From: CAYGLF01 sp964350945
Lineage (GTDB): Bacteria; Chlamydiota; Chlamydiia; Chlamydiales; JAAZZY01
DNA: 64,000 nucleotides
Assembly (NCBI GenBank): GCA_964350945.1
Contig: CAYGLF010000007.1
Span: forward strand, 1-64,000
Direction: 5' to 3'
Part shown: in pieces, positions 16,307-24,666 of the stretch
Numbering within the stretch: position 1 is the stretch's first letter
Layout of the letters: every line of letters begins with the position of its first letter
Made by a program: the position numbers and the translations under genes
The notes under the pieces: generated by a model
What the model saw: only the letters and a program-made list of their open reading frames with translations
Databases searched by the model: none
What the model was told of the DNA's origin: nothing

Positions 16307-16331
16307 TTTATAACACTAGTTTAACATATTG

Positions 16332-16604
16332 CTAATATATTAGCCACCTCTTTCCATTTAATGGCAGAAATACCATCCCACCCTCATCATCTTGGCCTCT
16401 TTTAGCATTAGCAAAAAACAGTGCAACTCTCCAGTCTTGCGAAAAATCAATAAAAGTTGAACCAAAGGGTTGAATATCATTGATACGAGGGTCATCTGGG
16501 TTGTGTTGAAAATGTCTATGGTATTCATAAAATGGATCAATCCCCTGCAAGACAAAAGATTGTAAATATGGTAAAATCAAAATTCTTTCGACTTTATTTC
16601 TCAA
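16332..16604 (-). pseudogene. FRG-domain fragment
   Basis: The frame encodes FGSTFIDFSQDWRVALFFANA, the core of an FRG domain, and ends soon after with KRWLIY. The frame stays open upstream to the stop codon of the HTH gene at 16704, but there is no ATG in it, only a TTG at 16604. The usual YRG-containing N-terminal part and the C-terminal half are missing, so I regard it as a broken FRG gene. It stands in the same order relative to an HTH gene as the intact FRG gene at 14944-15723. Confidence 0.6.
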
Positions 16605-16703
16605 TTTCTTTGCTAGCTCATGTTGATGGGCGACACCTTTCCTAAGGATATCTGAATATTTTTCTACTAGAGCTATTCCTTGTGATTCTTTTATCTTAAT
16701 TTT

Positions 16704-16997
16704 TTAGCATCCATAAAATCCTTTATCCATAATTTCCAAAAACCTTAAACCCGAGCCGCTTGGAGATCTTTTGCCAGATTCCCAAGCCTGTACAGTTTTG
16801 GTGCTAACATTTAGAACCATTGCAAAAAATGATTGAGAATAGTTCATTTTTGTTCTAATTTTTTTAATGCCTCTAGCTGTATATTCATGCGGAGGTGCAG
16901 GTGATTCAATTGAATTAGAACGAAGTGTTGATTTTGCCTTTTTTAGGGAAACCGTTTCTTCCAAACCTTCTTTTAGTCCCTCAAAAAAATCGCTCAT
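16704..16997 (-). CDS. HTH antitoxin-like regulator (NadS/HigA type)
   Basis: The 97-residue product begins MSDFFEGLKEGLEE, then has a helix-turn-helix with the characteristic string VSTKTVQAWESGKRSPSGSG and ends in a short helix (LRFLEIMDKGF). This matches the NadS-like class of antitoxins that normally accompany RelE-type toxins. Here no RelE toxin is next to it; the broken FRG gene follows on the same strand and in the same frame. It may be an orphan antitoxin that protects against related plasmid toxins, or a regulator of the former FRG gene. Confidence 0.8.
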   Translation of the reverse strand: MSDFFEGLKEGLEETVSLKKAKSTLRSNSIESPAPPHEYTARGIKKIRTKMNYSQSFFAMVLNVSTKTVQAWESGKRSPSGSGLRFLEIMDKGFYGC

Positions 16998-17024
16998 TCT
17001 AACCCTGATTTTTTAATTTAGTTG

Positions 17025-17384
17025 TCAACTCGTGTGCCTTTCTGCATATCTTATCAAAAAGAACCAAAAAGAATAATAACCCAAAAACAAAAAAAGAGGC
17101 CCAAACGCAACAACCAAGTAAAGTTTGCGATACCACCTAGTAACATGCCTTAAAAGTTTAGTGGCCATAACTAAATAAACCCAGATACCATTCCAAATAA
17201 TTACAAAAATAACTCCTCCAAACCAGTCTCCACGGTAGAGGCAATAACTCCCCACTAACGTGTTGAAGAAAAAACCTAAGAATGTAGCCCAATTACGCCA
17301 TCTTACAAATTTGGGAGTTTCTGGTATTTTTTCTCGGCCAGAGGCCAAGGCTTGTAACCAATCAATAATTTTAGCTTCACTCAT
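17025..17384 (-). CDS. small membrane protein, unknown function
   Basis: The 119-residue product has an aromatic-rich membrane region with three probable spans (about residues 30-48, 53-72 and 89-111) after a soluble N-terminus of 28 residues. It is rich in W, F and Y. A relic of its 3' end exists at 13829-13888. It lies between the HTH gene and the relaxase on the same strand. No family is recognised. Confidence 0.6.
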   Translation of the reverse strand: MSEAKIIDWLQALASGREKIPETPKFVRWRNWATFLGFFFNTLVGSYCLYRGDWFGGVIFVIIWNGIWVYLVMATKLLRHVTRWYRKLYLVVAFGPLFLFLGYYSFWFFLIRYAERHTS

Positions 17385-17444
17385 TTCTCAAATCCTCTTT
17401 TTAAATTCACCCCCAGACACATAGAACAATCCCCTTGACTGGTG

Positions 17445-20400
17445 TTAGTATCCTATACCAAGACTAGGCTGCTTCACGCTCTCAATAGCCTTTTCTTGAT
17501 TTATAAGCTTAATATTACCCTCAAGACTTAGTCTTTGAGTTATTTGCTCTGCCCTCCCTATAACCTCTCCTTTAGAAGTTATTACATCTTGCTTGTCTAT
17601 TTCTTTACCCGTTAAGGCCTTCGTACAGTATTTTTCAAAAAGTGAGTTTTTGGCAAGGTTGTAAGGCCCTTGATCAAGGTCTTTCCCAGCTTTCACCCCC
17701 CACTCTTTCTCGAGTTGCCCAATAACTTGCTTCATTGTATTGATCTCATTTAAAGAAGGGTCCCTCCCCGTCTTCGCTTTATATAACAAGATTTGAGTAG
17801 TTAAATTCTCTGCTAAATCGCCTTTAGCATTAATGAGAGGGTCGGAGGAGATCTTATTTTTAATCTCCGAAGAACTCTCAATAAAGTTCAATGCGGATTG
17901 TTTGTACTCCCATATTAAAGCTTCCTTCTGAGAGTAACTATCAGCCTTAGTCAGCTGTACATCTAAAACCGGAGTTGTTCTTTTTTCGTAAGAGGAAAGA
18001 AGTTCTCTTGTTTTGTAAGCTTCAACTGGACAGGCTTTACAAGCTGGAGATTGGGTAATTACACTATCCAAAAGAGCTTCTTTTTTGTTCTTATAAAGCT
18101 GATCCTCAAGCATACGAGGATCTAGTTTATCGGGAAGCGAATCTGCCAAATCCCACTTTTCAGGTAAACTTTCAAAAAGCGATTTATCTTCAACAAGATA
18201 AACCTCTCGAGCGCCCACTTTTTTCATTTCATCACAAACCGATTCTGCGGCCTTAAAACCTGCCACATCATTATCAGGCCAAACTACAATTTTTCGTCCA
18301 ACCAGAGGGCTCCAATCTGCCTTTGAGACAGCAGAAGCACCTCCTGACCAAGTGATACAAACAAGGTTTTCTTTAGGAAGTTTTTCCAGAGCTTTGTCGG
18401 CGGTTTTCTCCCCTTCGACAATTAAAACAGTCTTTGACGGGTTCTGAGCGAGCTCATAAAGATTATATAGAGGACGTTTGGCATCTTGTTTAAAGCCTTT
18501 AATTCGCCAACAAGGATTTTCATCTCCCCCATCTGAGTAACCAAAGCTTAACGGAGGAGTCATCTTCTCAGAGGGGTTCTGTATACTTCTCAACCTTAAA
18601 ACTTGATAAATTAAAGATCCTTGCTCATCTGTGTAGGAGTGTCTTGCTTCTTCATTATAGTAAAAACTCAAACCAGGATTAACTTCTTTCAGTTGAGGTG
18701 GAGTTGAATTCGCCGGAGGCTTAATACTTGTCCAAGACATATCTTGACTTTCAGACTGACTCGCCCTTGTAAAGGTAGAGGGCACCTGTATCTCAGAAGC
18801 TATATCCAAAAACCCAGAAACCCACTCTTTAGCCTCCTGCTTATTTGATCCATGTACACTTTGAATAAGCTTCAGAAGATCTCCACCTTCTTGGTTTTCA
18901 TGATTATAAAAAAGACCCGCTTTTGCGCCGCTTGTATTCACGCAAAGCGCACCTTTACTCCCAAAACGCATTTGAGAGGGTGTTTTACTTGTAGGGCCTT
19001 CAGGGAAAAGCTTATATAACAAAGCTCCCACATTCTTTTCTAAAGAGCCCTTGAGATCATTATGAGCTTGTTGGCGTTGGCTGTCCTTATCTAAAACAGC
19101 TTCATACCTACCAGCTAAGGTTCGAACAATCTCGTATGACTTCTCCCCTAGAAGCTTGACTCCCGACTCATCGCCCACTTCTTTTGCAACTTGATAAGCA
19201 ACTTCATTACGATGAGCACAGGCTTTTTGCCAAGCAGAGTAATTTAAGCAAGTGTTTAAACCCCGCCCACTAAACTCCGATTCAGCCTTCACTGCTTGAT
19301 ACAAGTTTGAGGCTTCTTTAGATGATTTAAAATAGCCCTTCAGAACTGACTGAGACTCTATCCCCATCCCCTTCCACTCTTTTTGCTTCAACAAGGTTGT
19401 GAAACGAAGCTGCTCGCTCTTTGGTTTATAGAGGTCTGATAATACAGCCCTTTCCTTTTCTAAGATGGGGGAAGCTTGGGGGAGAGACTCATCCTCCCAA
19501 CCTCCAACAACCTTACTCACATTAACCCTCACAACACCCTCATCAGGAAGCTTAGGATTAAAAAAGGATTTCTCTGGCTTAAGATCTACTATAGACTCAA
19601 CTTTCTTTCCAAAACCCCTCCCTATTGAATCCTTGATTTCTAAAAAATGCCCTTTAGCCTTAGACATAAACTCATTTGACTCTTTCAAGCGGTTGATCTC
19701 TGAAGCCCTTTTCTGAGCCACTTTCCCAATCTCAATATCCTGACCTGTAATATAATGAAGTGTACAGCGCTTTGACTCATCCTTCATAGCTTTGGATTTT
19801 AAGTCCGTTAAATTTTTCACTGCATCTTTATAAACAAAATATCGAACTTTATTAACATGCCGGGTCAAACCCACATAAAAATTCTCTTTATTCAAGTGAG
19901 GGCTGTCTAAAACATAACATCGATCCACGGTATCACCTTGAGACCGAAAATAGGTGGTGGCATAACCTAGCTGGAATGCATTATATTCTTGAGGATTAAA
20001 GATAACTTTCCGTTTAAACTTACCTCCCTGGTCCACTAAAACAGTGAATTTATTTTCCTCAGCTTTAACCAGAGTACCAACAAGACCATTTGTAATTCCT
20101 AAATCAAAATCCTTCTTCCTGAATTGGATCTTATCTCCTGGGGAAACATAGAGATTGCCAAACTTCGTTTCACAACAAAACTCCTCTTGTGTAGAGAGCT
20201 CCCCCCTTTCTTTCCGAACGGTCCTTGCAAGTTCATTTAAGGTATTCACAATAGCATTAGAGTGGGCAACCATAAGAGATCTAGACTGAGGGCTCGATAA
20301 AGAGTCTTTAGCCCACTCGTCAATTAAAGACTGAATGGCCTCATTTTTAGACTGACTCCATTTAAAGCCCTGCATGCTATCAATAGCATTAAAAGCAGCC

Positions 20401-22130
20401 CCAACGTTGCCCGTTGCCAAAGCCTTAGAGATATATTTCTGCTCTTCGTTCTTTTGCCTTTGAATGTCTTTAAGGGACTGCGCTCCGTACCTTTCTTGAA
20501 GATAAGTGAAAATGCCCCCTCGATCTATAGATGAGATTTGCTTTGCATCACCACAGAATATGACTTGCGCCTTTTCCCTGGAAGCCAACTTAAGAAACTC
20601 TGCGAACGGCCTGTTTCCTAGCTTAGAAGCCTCATCACAAATCCAGACTTCGCCCCCTTTTCTTATATTTCGGTTTCCATGATGGGCGGCAAACATGAAT
20701 TTATAAACATTTTCAGCATCCCAAAACTTCTTGCTTTTCAAAACATCGGCTGTTGCATTATCTGTTCCAAACCCTCTAACTTTGTAGCCCGAGGAGGAGT
20801 ACGCCTCTCGAAGAGCGGAAAGAACCCGACCCTTTCCCGTCCCCGCAAATCCCTGCAAGCACCCAAGCTTTGTCCCATTTAAAAGAGCCTCAAAGGCTTC
20901 CTTTTGCTCTACACTCAACTCTTCTTTTGATACAGCCTTTAACGCGTCCCCCTCGTGAACTTTAAACCCTTCCTGCTCGTGCATTTTTTCTGCAAGACGA
21001 GAAAGAACCCGCTCATCCCTAACCAGGGTTTGAGTTGAAAAATAACCAGAAGTCTGTTGTGTTTTTGGATCTAAAAGAGAGACAACCTCACTCTGCTTCC
21101 AAAACTTATCCTTGATTTCTTTTTGATCTCCCACAAGATCAACATGCTTTTCGATAAAAGCATCTACATGCCTTTTATCAAAGATACTTCTTTGCTCCGT
21201 TATCTTTTCTAAAACATCACCCACGTTACCACAGAGCAGCTTGTTGTCAGACAGGCGACTCTCATACTCCTCAAGCAAATCAAACGCTCTAGCGCGCATC
21301 CTAACAGGGCCTAGGTGCTTTTGAGGGATGACTCCTGATGGATCAACCCTTAAATCAACACCCCTGTTAATAAAAAACTCGTTTTGATGTTCCTCCCATT
21401 TCTTTCCAAATCCAGATTTTTCAACAACGGACGCTCTATTCATTGATTTCAAAGACCGAAGCTGGGGCACGAGATCCCTTGCCTTTTTACCCAATTCTTT
21501 CCCATCAGAAGTAAAGCGCCTAGATGTTACCAAAAAATGAGCATGCCAGTTATGTTCTCGATATTCAAAGTCCGTGAAAGTTTTTGGGTTAAATTTAACG
21601 GTACGATCTATCTGATTTCCTTTTTGAATTCCAACAACATACCCATCTTTCTCTTCCCTTAGAAGCTTGCCTCCCTCTCCCACCTTTACATTTAGATCCG
21701 AGTTATCTTTTGTGAATGTAAATATTTTATCTGGCTGGTGGATGTCAAGTTGAACAGCCAAACCTTTTTTGACAAACTGCTCGACAAGGAACTCTTTGGC
21801 TAACTCGACCCTATTTTCAGTTGAAATTTGCTCGTCATCAGGAAGGGCTAAAACACCTTCAAAGCCCGGCTGTGAGTTTATTTTTATCTCCTTCCTCTCC
21901 GCTTCATTCCACAAGGTCTGAGGGTCAAGAAACCGCTCACTAGCACCCTTTGGCAAAAGAACAAAATGAGAAACAGGCGCCTCTCTATAAGAATAATCAT
22001 AGACCTTAGCTCCGGTTGTTACATTTCCCTGGAACTCGATTCTTGATCTGGAATTATAAGCGGCTTTTACGACTATATTTTGACCGGCAGATCTTTTTAC
22101 AAAGTCCCATCTTCCATAACCGATTGGCAT
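17445..22130 (-). CDS. traA: conjugative relaxase-helicase-primase fusion (TraA type)
   Basis: The 1561-residue protein would nick oriT and unwind and lead the transferred strand. The N-terminus is a MobA/MobL (MOBQ-like) relaxase: AAYNSRSRI at 23-31, LDIHQP around H131, and HAH at 196-198 as metal ligands. A RecD2/TraA-type helicase follows, with Walker A GFAGTGKG at about 427-434 and Walker B VWICDEAS. The final residue of the Walker A motif is G instead of the usual S or T, which is odd. The C-terminal half holds a TOPRIM primase-like domain: VEGEKTADK near 1238 and WPDNDVAGFKAA near 1288. TraA proteins of Ti plasmids have the first two parts. The gene diverges from the TraD-like gene. Confidence 0.9.
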   Translation of the reverse strand: MPIGYGRWDFVKRSAGQNIVVKAAYNSRSRIEFQGNVTTGAKVYDYSYREAPVSHFVLLPKGASERFLDPQTLWNEAERKEIKINSQPGFEGVLALPDDEQISTENRVELAKEFLVEQFVKKGLAVQLDIHQPDKIFTFTKDNSDLNVKVGEGGKLLREEKDGYVVGIQKGNQIDRTVKFNPKTFTDFEYREHNWHAHFLVTSRRFTSDGKELGKKARDLVPQLRSLKSMNRASVVEKSGFGKKWEEHQNEFFINRGVDLRVDPSGVIPQKHLGPVRMRARAFDLLEEYESRLSDNKLLCGNVGDVLEKITEQRSIFDKRHVDAFIEKHVDLVGDQKEIKDKFWKQSEVVSLLDPKTQQTSGYFSTQTLVRDERVLSRLAEKMHEQEGFKVHEGDALKAVSKEELSVEQKEAFEALLNGTKLGCLQGFAGTGKGRVLSALREAYSSSGYKVRGFGTDNATADVLKSKKFWDAENVYKFMFAAHHGNRNIRKGGEVWICDEASKLGNRPFAEFLKLASREKAQVIFCGDAKQISSIDRGGIFTYLQERYGAQSLKDIQRQKNEEQKYISKALATGNVGAAFNAIDSMQGFKWSQSKNEAIQSLIDEWAKDSLSSPQSRSLMVAHSNAIVNTLNELARTVRKERGELSTQEEFCCETKFGNLYVSPGDKIQFRKKDFDLGITNGLVGTLVKAEENKFTVLVDQGGKFKRKVIFNPQEYNAFQLGYATTYFRSQGDTVDRCYVLDSPHLNKENFYVGLTRHVNKVRYFVYKDAVKNLTDLKSKAMKDESKRCTLHYITGQDIEIGKVAQKRASEINRLKESNEFMSKAKGHFLEIKDSIGRGFGKKVESIVDLKPEKSFFNPKLPDEGVVRVNVSKVVGGWEDESLPQASPILEKERAVLSDLYKPKSEQLRFTTLLKQKEWKGMGIESQSVLKGYFKSSKEASNLYQAVKAESEFSGRGLNTCLNYSAWQKACAHRNEVAYQVAKEVGDESGVKLLGEKSYEIVRTLAGRYEAVLDKDSQRQQAHNDLKGSLEKNVGALLYKLFPEGPTSKTPSQMRFGSKGALCVNTSGAKAGLFYNHENQEGGDLLKLIQSVHGSNKQEAKEWVSGFLDIASEIQVPSTFTRASQSESQDMSWTSIKPPANSTPPQLKEVNPGLSFYYNEEARHSYTDEQGSLIYQVLRLRSIQNPSEKMTPPLSFGYSDGGDENPCWRIKGFKQDAKRPLYNLYELAQNPSKTVLIVEGEKTADKALEKLPKENLVCITWSGGASAVSKADWSPLVGRKIVVWPDNDVAGFKAAESVCDEMKKVGAREVYLVEDKSLFESLPEKWDLADSLPDKLDPRMLEDQLYKNKKEALLDSVITQSPACKACPVEAYKTRELLSSYEKRTTPVLDVQLTKADSYSQKEALIWEYKQSALNFIESSSEIKNKISSDPLINAKGDLAENLTTQILLYKAKTGRDPSLNEINTMKQVIGQLEKEWGVKAGKDLDQGPYNLAKNSLFEKYCTKALTGKEIDKQDVITSKGEVIGRAEQITQRLSLEGNIKLINQEKAIESVKQPSLGIGY

Positions 22131-22305
22131 GTTTTAACCTCGGGTTTTTCTTCTGAGTATATCACCTAATCAGATTAGCGCAAGCTAATTTGAACACCCG
22201 CAAACTTCGTTTGCACATTGCGTATGAGTTTTATCTATTATTTACATCTTGTTTTCTTTTTTCACTCTTTGCTATATATTGGGGCGTACAACATGCGAGT
22301 TTTTT
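22131..22305. other. oriT: candidate oriT region between divergent transfer genes
   Basis: This 175-base gap lies between the relaxase gene and the TraD-like gene, the position of oriT in Ti-type plasmids. It holds two hairpins: ATTAGC-GCAA-GCTAAT (22174-22189) and GCAAAC-TTC-GTTTGC (22200-22214), followed by GCGTATGAG. Relaxases of this family nick beside such inverted repeats. The exact nic site cannot be fixed from sequence alone. Confidence 0.5.
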
Positions 22306-22761
22306 ATGGACTGGAAAAAAATAAAAGAAAAAAAGGCGCAGCTAAGCGAAGCAGCCAAAAGAATTGAAAATCAAAAAAAGCTCCTCCGGTCTACGGAAAA
22401 AAAACTTAAGGTAAAGCGCTATATCCAACTGGGCGAACTCTTTGAACGGGCAGGAATAGATATCCACGATGAAGAGGGCGACTCAATCCTACTAGGGGGT
22501 CTGTGTGAGCTGAAAAAACTCATAGGCGACACAAAACAAGCTAGCGACCTAAAAATGAAAGGAGAGGCCGTTTTAAGAGCTACAGTACAGAGATTCGTCA
22601 TAAGATTTAACGGCACACCATCTAACACGGCACAAACAATCCTAGAAATGCTAAAGTTTAAATGGCGCCCGCTCCAGCAAGAATGGCACGGAACGGCCAA
22701 ATATGAATCCATAAAACCTCTAGAGCTTTATCACGGGGCAGAACTAACGGGTGTGAAATGA
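22306..22761 (+). CDS. TraD-like conjugative transfer accessory protein (Ti type)
   Basis: The 151-residue product starts with a basic coiled-coil helix (IKEKKAQLSEAAKRIENQKK), then KVKRYIQLGELFERAGID and LLGGLCELKKLI, which resembles the small TraC/TraD accessory proteins that lie divergent to traA on Ti-type plasmids and help the relaxase at oriT. The ATG at 22306 is preferred to the upstream TTG at 22249. It overlaps dsbB by 4 bases. The assignment rests on position and the basic, coiled pattern. Confidence 0.6.
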   Translation: MDWKKIKEKKAQLSEAAKRIENQKKLLRSTEKKLKVKRYIQLGELFERAGIDIHDEEGDSILLGGLCELKKLIGDTKQASDLKMKGEAVLRATVQRFVIRFNGTPSNTAQTILEMLKFKWRPLQQEWHGTAKYESIKPLELYHGAELTGVK

Positions 22762-23279
22762 GCTTAAAAACATTAAGAAATACAACCCTCGGCGTGGGGG
22801 CTTTCTGTATAATAGCACTTGTGGTATCTTTTCTCATAAGCCTCCAACTCCCCACCCCGCCTTGTTTACTTTGCAATTTACAAAGAGGCTCATACCTCTG
22901 TGTTGGATTCTTTGCCTTTGCTTTTTGCTTTTCAAAACAAAAAAAGCTTCTGGTGGGCGCTCTTAGTATTTTTCTTTTTTTGGGCTTTCTTATTTCAAGT
23001 TATCACCTTCTTGTACAATTTGAACTTGTAAAAGACTTTTGCCATTCACATAACCCCCTTTCTTACGATCAATTTGAAAATGCGCTGATCAATTGGAATT
23101 CACGGGAAGCTTTCTTGGGATGCAAAGAAAAAACCTGGACGTTGTTTAAGCTTCCCATTTCACTTTACAATGCTCTTTCCTTTCTCATCGGTTTGATTTT
23201 TTACGCGTTGCAGCTACCACCTCTCAAAAATTTAAGAGCCTGCTGTAAACTATCCCTGAGACAGATCAAAAATTCATGA
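22758..23279 (+). CDS. dsbB: DsbB-like disulphide bond oxidoreductase
   Basis: The 173-residue protein has four membrane spans and the DsbB signature PPCLLCNLQRG (C-x2-C near residue 35) after the first span. A second periplasmic pair is plausible at FCHSHN (near residue 94) and GCKEKTW (near residue 120). DsbB reoxidises DsbA and passes electrons to quinones. It overlaps the TraD-like gene by 4 bases and is translated with it. A partner DsbA-like gene lies within the tra operon at 35520-36140, so the plasmid carries both halves of an oxidative pathway. Confidence 0.88.
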   Translation: MSLKTLRNTTLGVGAFCIIALVVSFLISLQLPTPPCLLCNLQRGSYLCVGFFAFAFCFSKQKKLLVGALSIFLFLGFLISSYHLLVQFELVKDFCHSHNPLSYDQFENALINWNSREAFLGCKEKTWTLFKLPISLYNALSFLIGLIFYALQLPPLKNLRACCKLSLRQIKNS

Positions 23280-23292
23280 GCAGACCTGGCCG

Positions 23293-23757
23293 TTACTTTG
23301 GATTGTATTCGAATCCCCTGCGAGTATTCTCAAATGACTTTGCAGCCTCACATCGGATTCTTTCTTTTTCTATTTCAATTTTTCTATTACTTTCAAGTGT
23401 TCTTTCGTGTTTTTCTTTTTCAGCTGTTACTGTTTGAGATCTCGCATATTCTGTACACATTTGAACATGATAGGTATCTCTTTCTAGTGTAAGCGCGGAT
23501 ATTCTTCTTGAAATTCTAGACCTATGTGGAGTCATCAATCCCAAGCAATATCCTTCGGGAAGAGGTACGCGATAGTATTCACCTTGCTGTGCACTTAATT
23601 TTGAAAGCAAAGCACTCATTTCCCGCATACTACTACATGGGTCTAAAGTTTTCATCCTGTTCTTAGCTGTGGCGATTGATCGATCATAGACTTGGTTACT
23701 ATCAAAATCGCTAAATTCAGCCTGCATAGGCGCTTTGCTTGTTGGAGTTGTTGACAT
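23293..23757 (-). CDS. unknown protein expressed from one end of the replicon
   Basis: The product of about 154 residues from the ATG at 23757 is polar, starts MSTTPTSKAPMQAEF, and has a long charged, probably coiled-coil C-terminus (KHERTLESNRKIEIEKERIRCEAA). A TTG at 23814 would extend it by 19 residues; AGGG near the ATG favours 23757. The upstream region carries one arm of the 77-bp inverted repeat whose other arm drives the gene at 29777, so the two genes are probably co-regulated. No family is recognised. It converges with dsbB. Confidence 0.6.
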   Translation of the reverse strand: MSTTPTSKAPMQAEFSDFDSNQVYDRSIATAKNRMKTLDPCSSMREMSALLSKLSAQQGEYYRVPLPEGYCLGLMTPHRSRISRRISALTLERDTYHVQMCTEYARSQTVTAEKEKHERTLESNRKIEIEKERIRCEAAKSFENTRRGFEYNPK

Positions 23758-23913
23758 TTGGATACCCTGTTGTTGAAAAGGAAAAAATTTAATCTCAAGA
23801 AAAGATTCTTTCAAGAATTTTTTTTCTTTAAAAACAAAAACCTTGGGCGGTAAAGTGTTTTTGAAATATAGGTGAATGGCAAAAAGGATTACAGGTCCTT
23901 TTTTGCTTTTCAG

Positions 23914-23990
23914 CTCTATTAGATCTGATAAAAGATCTAATTAATCTACCTAGTCAATTTTCTCTATGAAGATTGCTCACAGTATGCCGA
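23914..23990 (-). repeat. left arm of a 77-bp inverted repeat flanking the replicon
   Basis: Read on the minus strand this segment runs TCGGCATACT, then TTGACTAGGTAGATTA, ATTAGATC, and AGATCTAATAGAG. The right arm (29640-29716, plus strand) has the same blocks in the same order and the same total length. It includes a -35-like TTGACT and an imperfect dyad (ATTAGATCT and AGATCTAAT) that could be an operator. It faces outward to the gene at 23293-23757 and touches the first iteron. Confidence 0.8.
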
Positions 23991-24638
23991 TGGTTTGCTC
24001 ATAGCATGCCGAAAAACAGCTCATAGCATGCCGATAAATAGGCGTAAACTGCTCACAGCACGCCGAAAAACAGCTCATGGCATGCCGAAAACCTCTTTTT
24101 CAACTGCATCAACCCTCAATTTGCTCATAGCATGCCGAATTTCAACTAAAGAGCATCTTCTACTTTGCTCACAGCATGCCGAAAGGCTTTTGGTATAAAA
24201 AATGATTATAAAACAAGGGCTTACTCTTTTGTTTAAGGATAAACTTGCTCATGGCATGCCGAGTTTTAGCTAAAAATATGAGGATCTATCGCTCATAGCA
24301 TGCCGAAAAATAATATAGTTCTCGAGAAGATGAGGTCGTCTAGATAAAAGCTCACCTCCAGGTGAGGAGCAGCTTTCCGCTATCAAAAACATTAGGTTGC
24401 TCACAGCATGCCGAATTTACATGAAGTGCTCATAGCATGCCGAAAATAGCAAGGGGTGGTGAGACTCCAAAAAACTCTATCACTCTGATTTTTTGAATAA
24501 TACTATCCTTTTGCGCTCACAGCATGCCGAATTTAAACATGCTCGGCTCCTTTTTACGTGAATTTTCAGACACCCCATTGCTCACAGCATGCCGAATTCC
24601 GCTCACAGCATGCCGAGAGGTTGCTCACAGCATGCCGA
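23975..24638 (+). repeat. iteron array: 15 direct repeats, probable replication origin
   Basis: Fifteen copies of GCTCACAGCATGCCGA (variants with T for C in CACAG, or GG) all point the same way. They start at 23975, 23997, 24019, 24051, 24073, 24123, 24167, 24247, 24291, 24399, 24428, 24515, 24580, 24601 and 24623. Several are spaced exactly 22 bases apart, close to two helical turns. Chlamydial plasmids have an origin with four 22-bp tandem repeats; this array looks like an expanded relative. It lies just after the pGP2-like gene. A hairpin (CTCACCT, AGGTGAG) sits near 24351-24366. Confidence 0.9.
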
Positions 24639-24666
24639 AAAAGCACAGCGAATAGGCAGGGATCTC

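Noticed and set aside
23975..24638. CRISPR array
   Set aside because: The repeats are only 16 bases, the spacers range from 5 to over 90 bases, and no cas genes are present; iterons beside replication genes explain it better.
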